Below are positions 23,094-31,790 of a stretch of DNA of 36,137 bases, piece by piece. The DNA comes from a virus. The notes beneath the pieces are model-generated. The model saw nothing but the letters and a program-made list of their open reading frames with translations. It was not told the origin of the DNA and ran no database searches. A program made the translations under genes and the position numbers. The stretch spans positions 1 through 36,137 of the IMG/VR virus record IMGVR_UViG_3300030103_004598; one strand, written 5' to 3'. Each line of letters begins with the position of its first letter. Position 1 is the first letter of the stretch.

Positions 23094-23333
23094 ATGGCAT
23101 TAATAGAAGAAATTCAACAGAGCGCAATATTAAACGATCCCCGTATTAATGATGAGGACCTTGCATTTATTGATGAGTTGACTAGAGTTAGTCAAGCAGC
23201 CTTCAGTAGGCAAAACCAGAAAGACGATATTTTTAGAGCGATGAATTTAGAAGACCATCTAAATAAACTTAACTTAGCTATCAAGTCAATATTAGCCCAC
23301 CGATTAGAAGGTAGGCAGACAGAAGTATTATAA
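23094..23333 (+). CDS. Small hypothetical protein in the ejection-protein cluster
   Basis: This 79-residue helical protein contains DEDLAFIDELTRVSQAAFSR. By position it corresponds to the small assembly gene (gp14 slot) before the three ejection proteins in P22-like phages, but there is no sequence evidence for that. AAAGGA precedes the ATG. Confidence 0.55.
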   Translation: MALIEEIQQSAILNDPRINDEDLAFIDELTRVSQAAFSRQNQKDDIFRAMNLEDHLNKLNLAIKSILAHRLEGRQTEVL

Positions 23334-23345
23334 GGGGTTTATATT

Positions 23346-24524
23346 ATGGCAACAGCCGACGAAACATTTAGAAAGAAGTTCTTTGAAAAGCATCCTAACT
23401 TTTTTAGAGACGATAAAGTAAACTTAGATGATCTTACTAGAAGTGAGAGAAGAAATGCAACATTCCGGAGATTATTGGGGGCAGGTCAACTACTCCCAGT
23501 AGGAGGTGGGGAAGAATCTAAAGGAGAACATGGAGCTCCAGGAGTACATGGGTCTTCAGCATCTACCGGCATCTCAAGAGCTATTGAGCAGCAAGCAGCA
23601 CGAGCTCAAGAAAGAGGCGATGAAGCTTTTGGAGCTTTCAAAGAAAGAGAAGGTCAGATTGGCCAAAGAGTCTCTGATATTAGGGGTGGCAGAATTACTC
23701 CTGAGTCTGAAGGTACTGTCCTTAGTGAGGAAGGTATCCAAGCTTTACTTGCTGGGCGTAAGGGAGAATTAGAAGCTCTAGACCGTCAGAACCAAGAAGC
23801 TTTATTTGGTAGACTATCACAGAGGGGATTATTGCCTGGTGCTGGACAAGCTGGATTTAGTGGCCCTGCTGCTGCGCAAGTCTTTGAAGAGCGTCAGCGT
23901 TTATTTGCTGATCCATTTACTCAGTTCGGTAATACAATTAGGGCTCAAGTAGAAGGCACTAGAGCAGAGCGTAATGCTCAATTGCAACAAGAGGCTACTG
24001 CATTGCAACAATTCAGAACAGCTTCATTTGCAGACTTTGGTAAATTCTTTCCTCAATTAGAGCTAGGTGCTAATCAATTAGCTTCTGGAAGAGATATTGC
24101 TGGCCGTCAGATTGCTAACCAACGTGACTTAGCACTGAGAGGTCTTGCTCAGAACGAAGCTCAATTTAACCAAAACTTACTGTTCCAGGAAGCACAGGCT
24201 GGCCAAGCTCAAAGAAATGCAGAACTTGCAAGAAGGGAGTCTCAAAGAGGTGGATTGCTGGGTGGAATTGGTGGATTGTTGGGTGGTGTTCTAGGAGGAG
24301 GAACAGGAGCTGGGTCTATCCTTGGAGGACTGGGCAATTTGTTCGGTTCTGGCAGGAAGTCTCTATCTAATATTGGGAATATCACACCTGGATCGTTTGG
24401 TGGCTTTGGTTCTAGATCAAATCTTACTGGAGCATTTGGAGACCCTAACTTTGGGAATTTAAACATTCCTTCTGGCCCTTCATTTGGTGGAAGCCCATTC
24501 ACTGGAATTAAAACTTTAAGATAA
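23346..24524 (+). CDS. Putative DNA-ejection (internal virion) protein 1
   Basis: This 392-residue protein has a long helical Q/E/R/A-rich middle and a Gly-rich hydrophobic C-terminal segment (GGLLGGIGGLLGGVLGGG and onwards) resembling a membrane-inserting glycine zipper. It has no enzyme motif. Such proteins are packed in the head and ejected before DNA to form a channel through the envelope. Position and composition match the first of the P22 gp7/gp20/gp16 trio. AAGGGG precedes the ATG. Confidence 0.6.
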   Translation: MATADETFRKKFFEKHPNFFRDDKVNLDDLTRSERRNATFRRLLGAGQLLPVGGGEESKGEHGAPGVHGSSASTGISRAIEQQAARAQERGDEAFGAFKEREGQIGQRVSDIRGGRITPESEGTVLSEEGIQALLAGRKGELEALDRQNQEALFGRLSQRGLLPGAGQAGFSGPAAAQVFEERQRLFADPFTQFGNTIRAQVEGTRAERNAQLQQEATALQQFRTASFADFGKFFPQLELGANQLASGRDIAGRQIANQRDLALRGLAQNEAQFNQNLLFQEAQAGQAQRNAELARRESQRGGLLGGIGGLLGGVLGGGTGAGSILGGLGNLFGSGRKSLSNIGNITPGSFGGFGSRSNLTGAFGDPNFGNLNIPSGPSFGGSPFTGIKTLR

Positions 24525-24533
24525 GGAAAGAAC

Positions 24534-25937
24534 ATGGCTGATCTAGGAGATTTTTTGGCTGGGTTTAATCCAGCATTTTTCGGACAAGTTGAGAGGGAGC
24601 GTAATCGTAAAGCTCAAGCTCAACAACGTCAACAATCATTACAAGCTCAAAAGGATTTGCTTACTTTTAAATCTGACTTAGAGAGACAGACTCAACAAAG
24701 AGGCTTAGAGGAGTTACAACAGTTTCAAGCTGACCGTCCAGAATTATTTGGAACAGGGCAACAAGTGCAAGCTCAGCAACCAAGTTCACTAGGAGTGGGT
24801 CAACAAGTTCAGACTCAACAACCTTTAGAGCCTCAAATAACAGAGCAAGAAGCAGCACAAGTTGGAGCTAACTTAGGAGACGCTAGAAACACAGCAGCGA
24901 TTGCACAAATTAATGCTGGCACTAGCCCTGAAGTGAATGCAATGGATACTAATATTGAGCAGACTGCTGAGCAATTGGATGCACGTGTAAACACTGCTGC
25001 ACAATTAGAGCAACAGATTAGAAGCTTAAGCCAAGAACCTGTTTTAGGTGTTAAAACTCCTTTAGGGCGGAAGCTTGAAGCTCAATTAAAGAATGCTGAA
25101 ACAAAACTTAAGACTGAGAACAATCTAATAAACCAAACATCAAAGAGGCTGCAGGACCAACAAAGACAGAAGTCTGCTCTGCAAACTAAGATTCAATCTA
25201 GCCGTCAAGACAGCATCACAAAGGGTCTTGATAAGCTGGCAGATGATGGAATTGCTTTTGATGAAACAGCTTTAGAAGGAAAGAGTTTTAGCCAACAGAT
25301 GGCAGAGATTCGTAAAGCTAGAGCATTTGGTAAACGTGAGAAGGAGGAGCAAAAGCTAAGACAGAAAGCTGCTAAGCCTTTAGGGAAGGAAGCGACTCAG
25401 TTAAAAGTTCAGTCCCAAGCTGCAATAAAACCTCTTGATACGTTAATTAGCGGTATTGAGAAAGGAGAGTTCGGAGGGTTTGAACAAGCTCTTGCAAATT
25501 TCCCGGTATTTTCTGGAGTAACCTTGCCCGGAGATTTAGCTAGAGCATTTAACACAGACTCTCAAAAAATAAACCTTTTAAAGAACCAGATAAGCTCTCT
25601 GTTACTTAGGATGAGATCAGGTGCAGCAGTAACAGACTCAGAGGCTGCTAGGTTTGATGCTTTATTGCCTAAAGGAACTAGGAGTGATGAACTAGACATT
25701 CAAAGCCTAAAAGACTTAAAAATAGAGATGAGCAAAACGTTTGATGAAATTGCAGCAGGCAGAAAGGCTATAACGGACCCAGAATTGTCTATGGAGATAT
25801 TTGGAGTGGATTTGACTAAGAGAAACCTACAGCCTCAACAAGCACCAGCAGCTGCACAAGCACCAGCACCACAACCAACAGCTGCACCAACTCAAGAAGA
25901 TTTATTAGCAGAAGCAAGAAGAAGGGGGTTAATCTAA
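24534..25937 (+). CDS. Putative DNA-ejection protein 2, Gln-rich coiled coil
   Basis: This 467-residue protein is strongly Gln/Ala-rich, with long predicted coiled coils (residues about 18-260) and a Pro/Ala/Gln linker near the C-terminus (PQQAPAAAQAPAPQ). The size is close to P22 gp20 (about 470 residues). The last codons overlap the next gene (TAATG, 25935-25939). AAGGAA precedes the ATG. The ejection role is inferred from size, composition and order. Confidence 0.6.
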   Translation: MADLGDFLAGFNPAFFGQVERERNRKAQAQQRQQSLQAQKDLLTFKSDLERQTQQRGLEELQQFQADRPELFGTGQQVQAQQPSSLGVGQQVQTQQPLEPQITEQEAAQVGANLGDARNTAAIAQINAGTSPEVNAMDTNIEQTAEQLDARVNTAAQLEQQIRSLSQEPVLGVKTPLGRKLEAQLKNAETKLKTENNLINQTSKRLQDQQRQKSALQTKIQSSRQDSITKGLDKLADDGIAFDETALEGKSFSQQMAEIRKARAFGKREKEEQKLRQKAAKPLGKEATQLKVQSQAAIKPLDTLISGIEKGEFGGFEQALANFPVFSGVTLPGDLARAFNTDSQKINLLKNQISSLLLRMRSGAAVTDSEAARFDALLPKGTRSDELDIQSLKDLKIEMSKTFDEIAAGRKAITDPELSMEIFGVDLTKRNLQPQQAPAAAQAPAPQPTAAPTQEDLLAEARRRGLI

Positions 25938-27499
25938 TGGCTGAATTAGGAACATTAAGTGATGAAGATTTATTGAGCATGATTGGGCAACAACCAGCTC
26001 CTGCACCTCAACCTTCTCCATTATCGCAAATGACAAACGAGCAATTAATGCAATCGTTACAGCAGCCTACACAAACTGGTCAAACACCATTGCAGCCTCT
26101 ACAACCTGTTGACCCGTCTCCATCCCAACAGAAAGACCCTTCTTTACTGCAAAGGTTTGGAGAGTTCCAATTAGGAGGAGCTAGAGGGTTTCTTAGAAGT
26201 GCTGCCGGAGTAGCTTCATTAGCAGAGAAAGCGATCCCTGATGTTATCTTTCCAGAGGCACAAGCTAAGGCTAGAGAGAACATTGAAGCTCTTAGAGGTA
26301 TCCCTGAAGTTGGAGGTGCTGGACAGATTGGTGAGGCTGTTGAGCAAGTAGGTGAGTTTTTACTGCCTATTGGTGCTGGAGCTAAGCTTGCAAAAACTGG
26401 CATCCAAGGAGTACAGAAGCTGCTTTCAAAAGCCCCTAAATTATTACAGAAGATAGGAAAACTTTCTGTAGTTGGAGCTACTGAAGCGGGAACTGCTGGT
26501 GCTGTAAGGTTAGCTCAAACTGCTGGTGAAGATGATAAAGACGTAGCTACTACTATGGCTATTGCTGGATTATTCCCACTTGGTGGAGCTGCTATCAAAG
26601 CAACTGGAGGTACTGCAAAGAAAGCAGCAACTAAGATATTGCAGGCACAGATCTTTAAAGGTCAAGGTAAAGCTAAGCTTACTAAACTGGGGTTCAAGCC
26701 AGAAAACTTAGAGAAGTTTGAATTGTTTGGGACCCTTCCTCAAGCTTATGCTAAAGCTGAAAAACTAACTAATAAGAAGCTTGCTCAAGTACAGGACCTT
26801 TTAGGCACTTCTAAAGAGAGAGTAGATATCCTAGATGTTTTAGTGAAGGCAGAGGCTAAGCTTGCAGACACTCCATTCAATCAAAAAGTATTGAGTGAGA
26901 TAAGAAAGATTGCTGATGACAACTTTGTATTACAAGCAACTGATGATTTAAGCAGAGGAGCTAGTATTAATGATGCTAACTTTATTCGTAAGGCTGCTAT
27001 TAAGAAGGCTAAGTTTGCAGAAGGATCACTTGACTTTGCTGCTAAGGACACCGCTAAAGCTTATAACACCTTTTATGCAGAACTTAGAGATGCCATTGCT
27101 GGTACTTCTAAGCTTCCTAAACAAGTGAAAAAGCTGAACAAAGAGATTAGTGAGTTAATCCCAATCTCTAATGCTATTGAGGGCCGTATTGATAAGAAAG
27201 CTTTAGAGGGAATGATTAACTTCAGAGACTCCTTACTAGCTTTTGGAGCAGTACATAACCCTTTATTTGCATTAGTATTAACAGGAGCTAAGGCTGCAGA
27301 GAGCCCAGCAGTTTCAGCGATACTTAGAAGACATGGTAAAAACTTAGAATCATTAGGAAGTTCTCTTGCTAACTTAACGAGAGATCAAACTATTAAGACA
27401 CAACTGGCTAGAGCAGGTGCTAAAAAAGTATCTGGAGAGATTGGAGAGGCAGTTTCTAGAGAGAATCGATTTAGAGAAGATTTAAGAAGGAGGCAATAA
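25937..27499 (+). CDS. Putative DNA-ejection protein 3
   Basis: This 520-residue protein has an N-terminal tail (1-70) rich in Gln and Pro with DEDLLSMIG and NEQLMQSL, reminiscent of docking peptides. A hydrophobic Gly/Ala region follows (FLLPIGAGAKLAKTG, AIAGLFPLGGAAIKATGG), then a long helical Lys/Ala-rich region. It corresponds in order and rough size to P22 gp16 (609 residues). No transglycosylase or peptidase motif is seen. AAGGGGG precedes the ATG. Its stop overlaps the next gene (TAATG). Confidence 0.6.
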   Translation: MAELGTLSDEDLLSMIGQQPAPAPQPSPLSQMTNEQLMQSLQQPTQTGQTPLQPLQPVDPSPSQQKDPSLLQRFGEFQLGGARGFLRSAAGVASLAEKAIPDVIFPEAQAKARENIEALRGIPEVGGAGQIGEAVEQVGEFLLPIGAGAKLAKTGIQGVQKLLSKAPKLLQKIGKLSVVGATEAGTAGAVRLAQTAGEDDKDVATTMAIAGLFPLGGAAIKATGGTAKKAATKILQAQIFKGQGKAKLTKLGFKPENLEKFELFGTLPQAYAKAEKLTNKKLAQVQDLLGTSKERVDILDVLVKAEAKLADTPFNQKVLSEIRKIADDNFVLQATDDLSRGASINDANFIRKAAIKKAKFAEGSLDFAAKDTAKAYNTFYAELRDAIAGTSKLPKQVKKLNKEISELIPISNAIEGRIDKKALEGMINFRDSLLAFGAVHNPLFALVLTGAKAAESPAVSAILRRHGKNLESLGSSLANLTRDQTIKTQLARAGAKKVSGEIGEAVSRENRFREDLRRRQ

Positions 27500-27858
27500 T
27501 GGAGAAAAACAAGATCGAAGAAACCCTCTTAAGCATCCAAAAGTTATCAGACTTATCTAATACTCAAGTTGCGGTAATTCATGCTAAGATGGAACAATAT
27601 GATAGAGATCAAGTTTACGTAAGAGAACATCTAAACAAGATTAGAGACTCTATGCCAGCAAATATTGTAGAGAATGCTAAGCTTATATCAGCTCAAAAGC
27701 AGTTAGATACTACAATGAATAAGATGACAGACTCTTACGAGCTTTTATGTAAAGATGTAGGAATTAATACTATATTTAGAAAAGTATCTGTATGGATTCT
27801 AGGTGTTTTAGTTGTCTCTGTAGTTGGAACTATATCAAAGGTATTCAAATGGACGTAG
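27499..27858 (+). CDS. Coiled-coil protein with C-terminal membrane helix, possible XhlA-type lysis protein
   Basis: This 119-residue protein has a helical N-terminal region (LSIQKLSDLSNTQVAVIHAK, HLNKIRDSM) and one C-terminal transmembrane helix (VSVWILGVLVVSVVGTI, about 97-113). A soluble coiled coil followed by a C-terminal anchor is the layout of XhlA-like haemolysin/holin-associated proteins. It lies between the ejection proteins and a gene with a HDxxY motif, a place where lysis genes often sit. AAGGAGG precedes the ATG. Confidence 0.5.
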   Translation: MEKNKIEETLLSIQKLSDLSNTQVAVIHAKMEQYDRDQVYVREHLNKIRDSMPANIVENAKLISAQKQLDTTMNKMTDSYELLCKDVGINTIFRKVSVWILGVLVVSVVGTISKVFKWT

Positions 27859-28190
27859 AGAAGTGGGGTTTCATATCTAAATATTTAAAGTTGTCTAACG
27901 TCAGGGATGAGGTCTACAAGTGGGTAAAGGAAGCCTATGAGTGTGGCTATGATGAAATCTCTGACGGTATTACAGCAATGCCAGAACTAAACTTTACTAA
28001 GTTCAGCTTAAAGCATCCTTTGGGTGTAATGCATGATTATCTTTATGAAACTGGCCACCTTTCCAGAAAAGAAGCCGATAAATTATTTGCTGCCGGACTA
28101 AAAGATTTAGGCCACAAGATCCGTTCAAAGACTTGGTACTTGGGGCTTAGACTCTTTGGCTGGTATTATTGGAATAAGGCTCGAAAATAA
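27849..28190 (+). CDS. DUF1353-like protein with HDxxY motif
   Basis: This 113-residue protein starts at MDVEKWG (27849), inside the end of the previous gene, with AAAGG upstream; an earlier ATG at 27792 lies wholly within that gene. The core HPLGVMHDYLYETG (56-69), SRKEADKLF (72-80) and LRLFGWYYW (100-108) matches the DUF1353 phage family pattern. HDxxY followed by an Asp (D77) resembles the His-Asp catalytic arrangement of parvovirus-type phospholipase A2, though no calcium-loop motif is visible. It ends the late operon. No recognisable endolysin is found elsewhere, so this and the preceding gene are lysis candidates. Confidence 0.6.
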   Translation: MDVEKWGFISKYLKLSNVRDEVYKWVKEAYECGYDEISDGITAMPELNFTKFSLKHPLGVMHDYLYETGHLSRKEADKLFAAGLKDLGHKIRSKTWYLGLRLFGWYYWNKARK

Positions 28191-28216
28191 TTATTTAACT
28201 TTTCTGTATTTTTTTA

Positions 28217-28245
28217 TTGACCTATGCCCTTATTTAGTCTAAATT
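28217..28245 (+). promoter_or_regulatory. Promoter of the early/replication operon
   Basis: TTGACC at 28217-28222 and TAAATT at 28240-28245 are separated by 17 bp, in the short gap between the late operon and the ribbon-helix-helix gene. An AAATAATTATTT palindrome and T-rich stretch just upstream (around 28184-28216) may help end late transcription. Confidence 0.5.
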
Positions 28246-28265
28246 TATCCCAAGGAGAAAGAGGC

Positions 28266-28409
28266 ATGGAAAGACACCGATTATGGGTAAGAATCAGCAC
28301 TAAACTTTTAGAAGAAATAAAGCAGAAAGTTAAAGCAGAAGGCAGGATCCTGGAGGACTATCTAGGCAAGATAATTACTAATGAACTAAAAGGGGAGCGA
28401 GATGAGTGA
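28266..28409 (+). CDS. Ribbon-helix-helix protein (Arc/CopG type), likely early regulator
   Basis: This 47-residue protein reads RLWVRISTKLLEEIKQKVKA and then DYLGKIITNEL, the strand-helix-turn-helix pattern of Arc/CopG repressors with alternating residues in the strand (LWVRIS). The start at 28266 has AAGGAG upstream; an earlier ATG at 28224 falls within the promoter. As first gene behind the early promoter it probably autoregulates the operon, by analogy with Arc. Confidence 0.7.
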   Translation: MERHRLWVRISTKLLEEIKQKVKAEGRILEDYLGKIITNELKGERDE

Positions 28410-28593
28410 GATTATCCTACTATCTATTATAGTTGCTCTGACTAACATCAGAATATGTTGGCTGAAAAAAGAAATAGAAAGGCTTGATGGGTTTGAGAAA
28501 TTCGTTATCGATAAGTTAGCAACGTTTGCAAATAGACAAGTAACTCGTGAAGATGTTGAGAGAATCATAAAATGGAAAGGGGGAACGAGATGA
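28402..28593 (+). CDS. Small membrane-anchored protein
   Basis: This 63-residue protein has an N-terminal transmembrane helix (IILLSIIVALTNIRICWL, 4-21) and a charged cytoplasmic or periplasmic helix (KKEIERLDGFEKFVIDKL). AGGGGAGCGAG precedes the ATG. It overlaps both neighbours (8 bases upstream, ATGA downstream). Function is not recognised. Confidence 0.55.
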   Translation: MSEIILLSIIVALTNIRICWLKKEIERLDGFEKFVIDKLATFANRQVTREDVERIIKWKGGTR

Positions 28594-29387
28594 CTGAGAA
28601 ATCATTCTACGAAAGAGTGGCAGAGATTCAAGCTAATCTCAAAGCACCAAAGAATCAATTTAATAAGTTTGGCGGTTACAAGTACAGAAGCTTAGAAGAC
28701 ATCCAAGAAGGTTTTAAGAAAATATCTAATGGCCTAATACTTAACGTTACTTATCAAATGATTGAACTCTCAATGCCAGTTTCATTTCAAGTGAAAGCGA
28801 AGAATGGAATGAGAGACGTAATTTGCAATGCTTATGTGCTAGCAAATGCCTCAATCACTGATGGCAAAGAAAAAGTAGAATCAACGGGTGTTGCAGGGAT
28901 TGACTTTAATAGACCTGGAATGGATGTGGCGCAAAGTTTCGGTTCCAGCTGTTCTTATGCAGGCAAGTATGCTTGTGGAGGACTTCTTTTGCTAGATGAT
29001 ACTAAAGACGCTGATACAACGAATGCCCACGGTAAATCAAAGCCTAAAGCTGAACCTGCAAAGCCAGCACCTAGAGCCCCAGCCGCAAACCCTAATGCAA
29101 TTAGTGAAGCTCAGAGAAAGCGTTTGTTTGCTATTGGTAAGTCACACGGCCTAAACGCAGCAGAGCTAAAAGCGATTACTTTGGAATGTGGTTTTGAATC
29201 AAGCAAAGACATCACTAAAGCAAAGTATGAAGAAGTAACTAAAGCTATTGAGAATTACAAAATTTTAAAAGAAAATACTAGGATAGAGGCAACCTTAGAC
29301 CGTAGCGGGGAGCAGGAGGAGATTGACGCTCTAATTGATGAGAAACTCGCAGAAATACAACATGGTGATGCTGGTGATAGACTTTGA
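28590..29387 (+). CDS. erf: ERF-family single-strand annealing protein
   Basis: This 265-residue protein starts at MTEKSFYERV, with AAAGGGGG upstream and an ATGA overlap; an ATG 18 bases earlier is in the previous gene. QANLKAPKNQFNKFGGYKYRSLEDI is the hallmark opening of ERF recombinases, followed by the central core with SSCSYAGKYACGGLLLLDDT and a Pro/Ala linker leading to a small C-terminal helical domain (SEAQRKRLFAIGKSHGL). ERF anneals complementary single strands, for example to circularise the phage genome. It is paired with a RecB-like nuclease next to it. Confidence 0.85.
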   Translation: MTEKSFYERVAEIQANLKAPKNQFNKFGGYKYRSLEDIQEGFKKISNGLILNVTYQMIELSMPVSFQVKAKNGMRDVICNAYVLANASITDGKEKVESTGVAGIDFNRPGMDVAQSFGSSCSYAGKYACGGLLLLDDTKDADTTNAHGKSKPKAEPAKPAPRAPAANPNAISEAQRKRLFAIGKSHGLNAAELKAITLECGFESSKDITKAKYEEVTKAIENYKILKENTRIEATLDRSGEQEEIDALIDEKLAEIQHGDAGDRL

Positions 29388-30019
29388 AAACTAAAGCTCA
29401 CACAGTATACAAAAACAAGGCTGGAAAGAGAGTGCCAGGGGTAACGACTATCCTTGGTGTTATGAATAAGCCAGCTCTAGTTTATTGGTCTTGGGATCTT
29501 GGTATGCAGGGAATAGATTATCGTAAATTTAAGGACGATAAAGCTGAGATAGGCACATTGGCTCATGAACTAATTAGAGCTGATTTAAGAGGGGAAACTC
29601 TCTCTGTAGACGATTGGTCTAAGAATCAAATTGATCAAGCTGAAGTATGCTTTAAGAAGTATTTAGAGTGGAAGAAGCGCCATGTTATTGAGCCGATACT
29701 TGTAGAGCAGTATTTAGTATCTGAGCAATATCAATACGGAGGGTCTATTGACCTTTATTGCTTGATTGATGGAGTTGCTGAGTTAGTGGATCATAAGACT
29801 TCAAAAGCTATTTATGGCGAGAATGGGCTACAATTGGCTGGTTACTGGCATCTATTAAAAGAGAATGGCTATGAAGTAAGTGCAACAAGAATCTTAAGAA
29901 TTGGTAGAGACGCAGAAGAGGGCTTTGAAGAGAAGAACTATCCTAAAATGGAAAGATACTTTGATGCTTTCAAACATTGTTTAGACTTATACAACATAAA
30001 AAAGGAGTTAAAGCTGTGA
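29384..30019 (+). CDS. PD-(D/E)XK exonuclease (RecB/Cas4-like), partner of ERF
   Basis: This 211-residue protein has the RecB-family motifs GTLAHELI (57-64, His motif), YGGSIDLY (118-125, D123), ELVDHKTS (133-140; D136-x-K138) and QLAGYW (150-155). It would chew double-stranded ends to give single strands for ERF. The start is TTG at 29384 in a TTGA overlap; no ATG is better placed. This nuclease/annealer pair is the functional equivalent of lambda Exo/Beta. Confidence 0.8.
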   Translation: MKTKAHTVYKNKAGKRVPGVTTILGVMNKPALVYWSWDLGMQGIDYRKFKDDKAEIGTLAHELIRADLRGETLSVDDWSKNQIDQAEVCFKKYLEWKKRHVIEPILVEQYLVSEQYQYGGSIDLYCLIDGVAELVDHKTSKAIYGENGLQLAGYWHLLKENGYEVSATRILRIGRDAEEGFEEKNYPKMERYFDAFKHCLDLYNIKKELKL

Positions 30020-30774
30020 GAATCAGAGTAAACAATCAAGTAATTGAAACAGACATTGTCTTTATTGAAGACAGCGAAGGTCTTGATACTACTTTCAAGC
30101 CAAAGCCTATTAAGTTTTCAGATGCTCCTAAGATTGCAGATGCTATTGAGAACTTTCTAGCTCCAGAGGAGAAGACAGACTTAGAGACTTTTCTTCCAAT
30201 TGCTGCTGATCTTTTAAAGCCTCTAGTATCATCCGCTGGAAGTGCTGGTAATATCCTGGCATTAAGTGAGAAGCTGATCCCTCTTTATAAAAATATCAAG
30301 AGAAAGAAGAGCATAAAAAGGGTGGCTGAAAAGAAAAAGAAGGCACAGGAGGCTCTTAAAGATTATTTCAAACCTAAGCTTTCAAGCGAAACTATTATCC
30401 AGAACGCTTTACATGAGAACTCAGGTTTAGACATGGAGGACCTTGAGGACCATAGGGACGAATATTTAAATGCTGAATCACTTTTGGTCGCTCCTGTAAG
30501 GATTTCTGTCGATGGTAGTAACGTTAAAGATATCACTTGCACAGAACCGAAATCTTTTAAAAAAGGGGATAAAGCATTTTTCTTTATTGGTTTTGATAAG
30601 AATAAGGAGCTAATTAAAGGCACTGAAGTACATGCCTCTCACGGAAGAACTACTGAGATGTATAAAAGACATGGTGACAAGGGTTTAAAATATGTAATGG
30701 CTTACATGGTTGATGCTAAGAACTACAACAGAATCTACGCAAGATCACAGCTTACGGCGGTACGTAATGGATGA
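30016..30774 (+). CDS. Hypothetical protein of the recombination operon, GTG start
   Basis: This 252-residue protein is chosen to start at GTG 30016 because AAAGGAG lies just before it and GTGA overlaps the preceding stop. An ATG at 29977 would lie inside the nuclease gene. Residues about 90-120 are very basic (LYKNIKRKKSIKRVAEKKKK), followed by a beta-rich C-terminal part (GDKAFFFIGFDKNKELIKG, KYVMAYMVDAKNYNRIYAR). DNA binding is plausible. It is not recognised. Confidence 0.6.
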   Translation: MRIRVNNQVIETDIVFIEDSEGLDTTFKPKPIKFSDAPKIADAIENFLAPEEKTDLETFLPIAADLLKPLVSSAGSAGNILALSEKLIPLYKNIKRKKSIKRVAEKKKKAQEALKDYFKPKLSSETIIQNALHENSGLDMEDLEDHRDEYLNAESLLVAPVRISVDGSNVKDITCTEPKSFKKGDKAFFFIGFDKNKELIKGTEVHASHGRTTEMYKRHGDKGLKYVMAYMVDAKNYNRIYARSQLTAVRNG

Positions 30775-30880
30775 ACCACTAGAAGTACAAGTCTATGATG
30801 CAATAGCAAAAATAGACTCAGCAAGAATGAGAACCTTTTTAACTAAACTAGCAGATGAACACTTCGAGGAGGAGGAGTAA
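30767..30880 (+). CDS. Tiny acidic protein
   Basis: This 37-residue protein (MDEPLEVQVYDAIAK... ending EEEE) overlaps the preceding gene by eight bases and shares TAATG with the next. It is helical with an acidic tail. The exact fit in the operon supports it. Function is unknown. Confidence 0.5.
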   Translation: MDEPLEVQVYDAIAKIDSARMRTFLTKLADEHFEEEE

Positions 30881-31107
30881 TGCAAAGCGACGTATGGACT
30901 AAGTTCAAAAGAACATCAGGGAGTGAATGCTTTCCATCTAACAATCCAGGTGATTCACCTTTTGATACGTTTGAATGCATTGATTGCAGTCATACTTTTA
31001 GCCTGAGGATGTATGGAATAAATATCTATACAAAATCTTTAGAAGAGCAAGCCTTAGATACATTGAGAGATCACTTACTAGTAAAACATATCATGGAGGA
31101 GAAATAA
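30880..31107 (+). CDS. Small C2H2-like zinc protein
   Basis: This 75-residue protein has CIDC (34-37) and a C-terminal LRDHLLVKH (H64, H69), giving a C-x2-C...H-x4-H arrangement that can bind one zinc. GAGGAGGAG precedes the ATG. It lies directly before SSB, with a TAATG overlap. A DNA-transaction role is a reasonable guess. Confidence 0.6.
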   Translation: MQSDVWTKFKRTSGSECFPSNNPGDSPFDTFECIDCSHTFSLRMYGINIYTKSLEEQALDTLRDHLLVKHIMEEK

Positions 31108-31493
31108 TGGGATCATATAATAAAGCAACATTTGTGGGGAATCTAACAAGAACACCAAAAGAGGTGGCGACTAAATCTGGAAAGACTATGGCTTCATTTG
31201 GGCTAGCAGTAAACGACAGATTCAAGAAAGATGGTGAGACTTTATTTATAGATATATTAACCTTCGGTAGGACTGCTGAGTTCTGCTTGCAGTACTTAGA
31301 AGTTGGAGTAAACATTCTAGCAGAGGGGAATATCAAGCTTGGAATGTGGACCGACAACCAAGGCAAATCTAAACCAACACTTACTTTAATGGCTAATGAT
31401 GTGATTTCTAACAGCAGGGCTGAAAAGAAAGAAAAGCCTGAAGACGACCCACACTTTAACTTACCACCACAAGATGACGAAATACCATTTTAA
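31107..31493 (+). CDS. ssb: Single-stranded DNA-binding protein
   Basis: This 128-residue OB-fold protein has NKATFVGNLTRTPKEVATKSG (5-25), FLDI-type core FIDILTFGRTAEFC (47-60) and VNILAEGNIKLGMW (68-81). It ends in an acidic tip DDEIPF, matching the SSB C-terminal tail that recruits replication and repair proteins. It has an upstream TAATG overlap. It works with the ERF/nuclease pair and during replication. Confidence 0.93.
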   Translation: MGSYNKATFVGNLTRTPKEVATKSGKTMASFGLAVNDRFKKDGETLFIDILTFGRTAEFCLQYLEVGVNILAEGNIKLGMWTDNQGKSKPTLTLMANDVISNSRAEKKEKPEDDPHFNLPPQDDEIPF

Positions 31494-31500
31494 ACACATT

Positions 31501-31562
31501 CCCTGCCTCGGGTTTATATTAACTAAACTTGGTTAAGTATAAAAAAGACACCCAGGGCAGGG
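31501..31562 (+). other. Long stem-loop between ssb and the first Ser-X repeat gene
   Basis: CCCTGCCTCGGGT (31501-31513) pairs with ACCCAGGGCAGGG (31550-31562) with two internal mismatches. Inside, TTAAC (31519-31523) pairs with GTTAA (31532-31536). No U-run follows, so a structured leader or RNase-stable 3' end of ssb mRNA is more likely than a terminator. Confidence 0.5.
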
Positions 31563-31595
31563 ATACCTTTAACTTAAGCAAAAAGGAATATAAAA

Positions 31596-31760
31596 GTGAA
31601 TCAAGCGATACTTCGGGCAGGATTCGATTGGAGTGGGAGTAGGAGTGGGAGTGGGAGTAGGAGTTGGAGTAGGAGTAGGAGTGGGAGTGGGAGTAGGAGT
31701 TGGAGTAGGAGTGGGAGTTGGAGTAGGAGTAGGAGTTGGAGTGGGAGTGGGGTTAACTAA
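31596..31760 (+). CDS. Ser-X dipeptide-repeat protein, copy 1 (GTG start)
   Basis: This 54-residue protein begins [12 protein letters not shown] and then is a strict Ser-X repeat with X = Gly, Arg or Trp to the end (GVN). Every repeat serine is AGT and every X codon is NGG. Bases 31626-31756 of the + strand contain no C and have a GG every six bases. The leader (AAAAAGGAATATAAAA, 31580-31595) is repeated before the gene at 31791. The head is almost identical to that of the gene at 32147. It is not a recognised family, and the low-complexity body would be disordered. The conserved head and SD argue for translation. Confidence 0.55.
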   Translation: MNQAILRAGFDWSGSRSGSGSRSWSRSRSGSGSRSWSRSGSWSRSRSWSGSGVN

Positions 31761-31790
31761 ACAGTTATAAATATAAAAAAGGAATATAAA

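Noticed and set aside
31626-31756. Diversity-generating retroelement variable repeat
   Set aside because: No reverse transcriptase or template repeat is found in the window, and the variable base is not adenine-specific.
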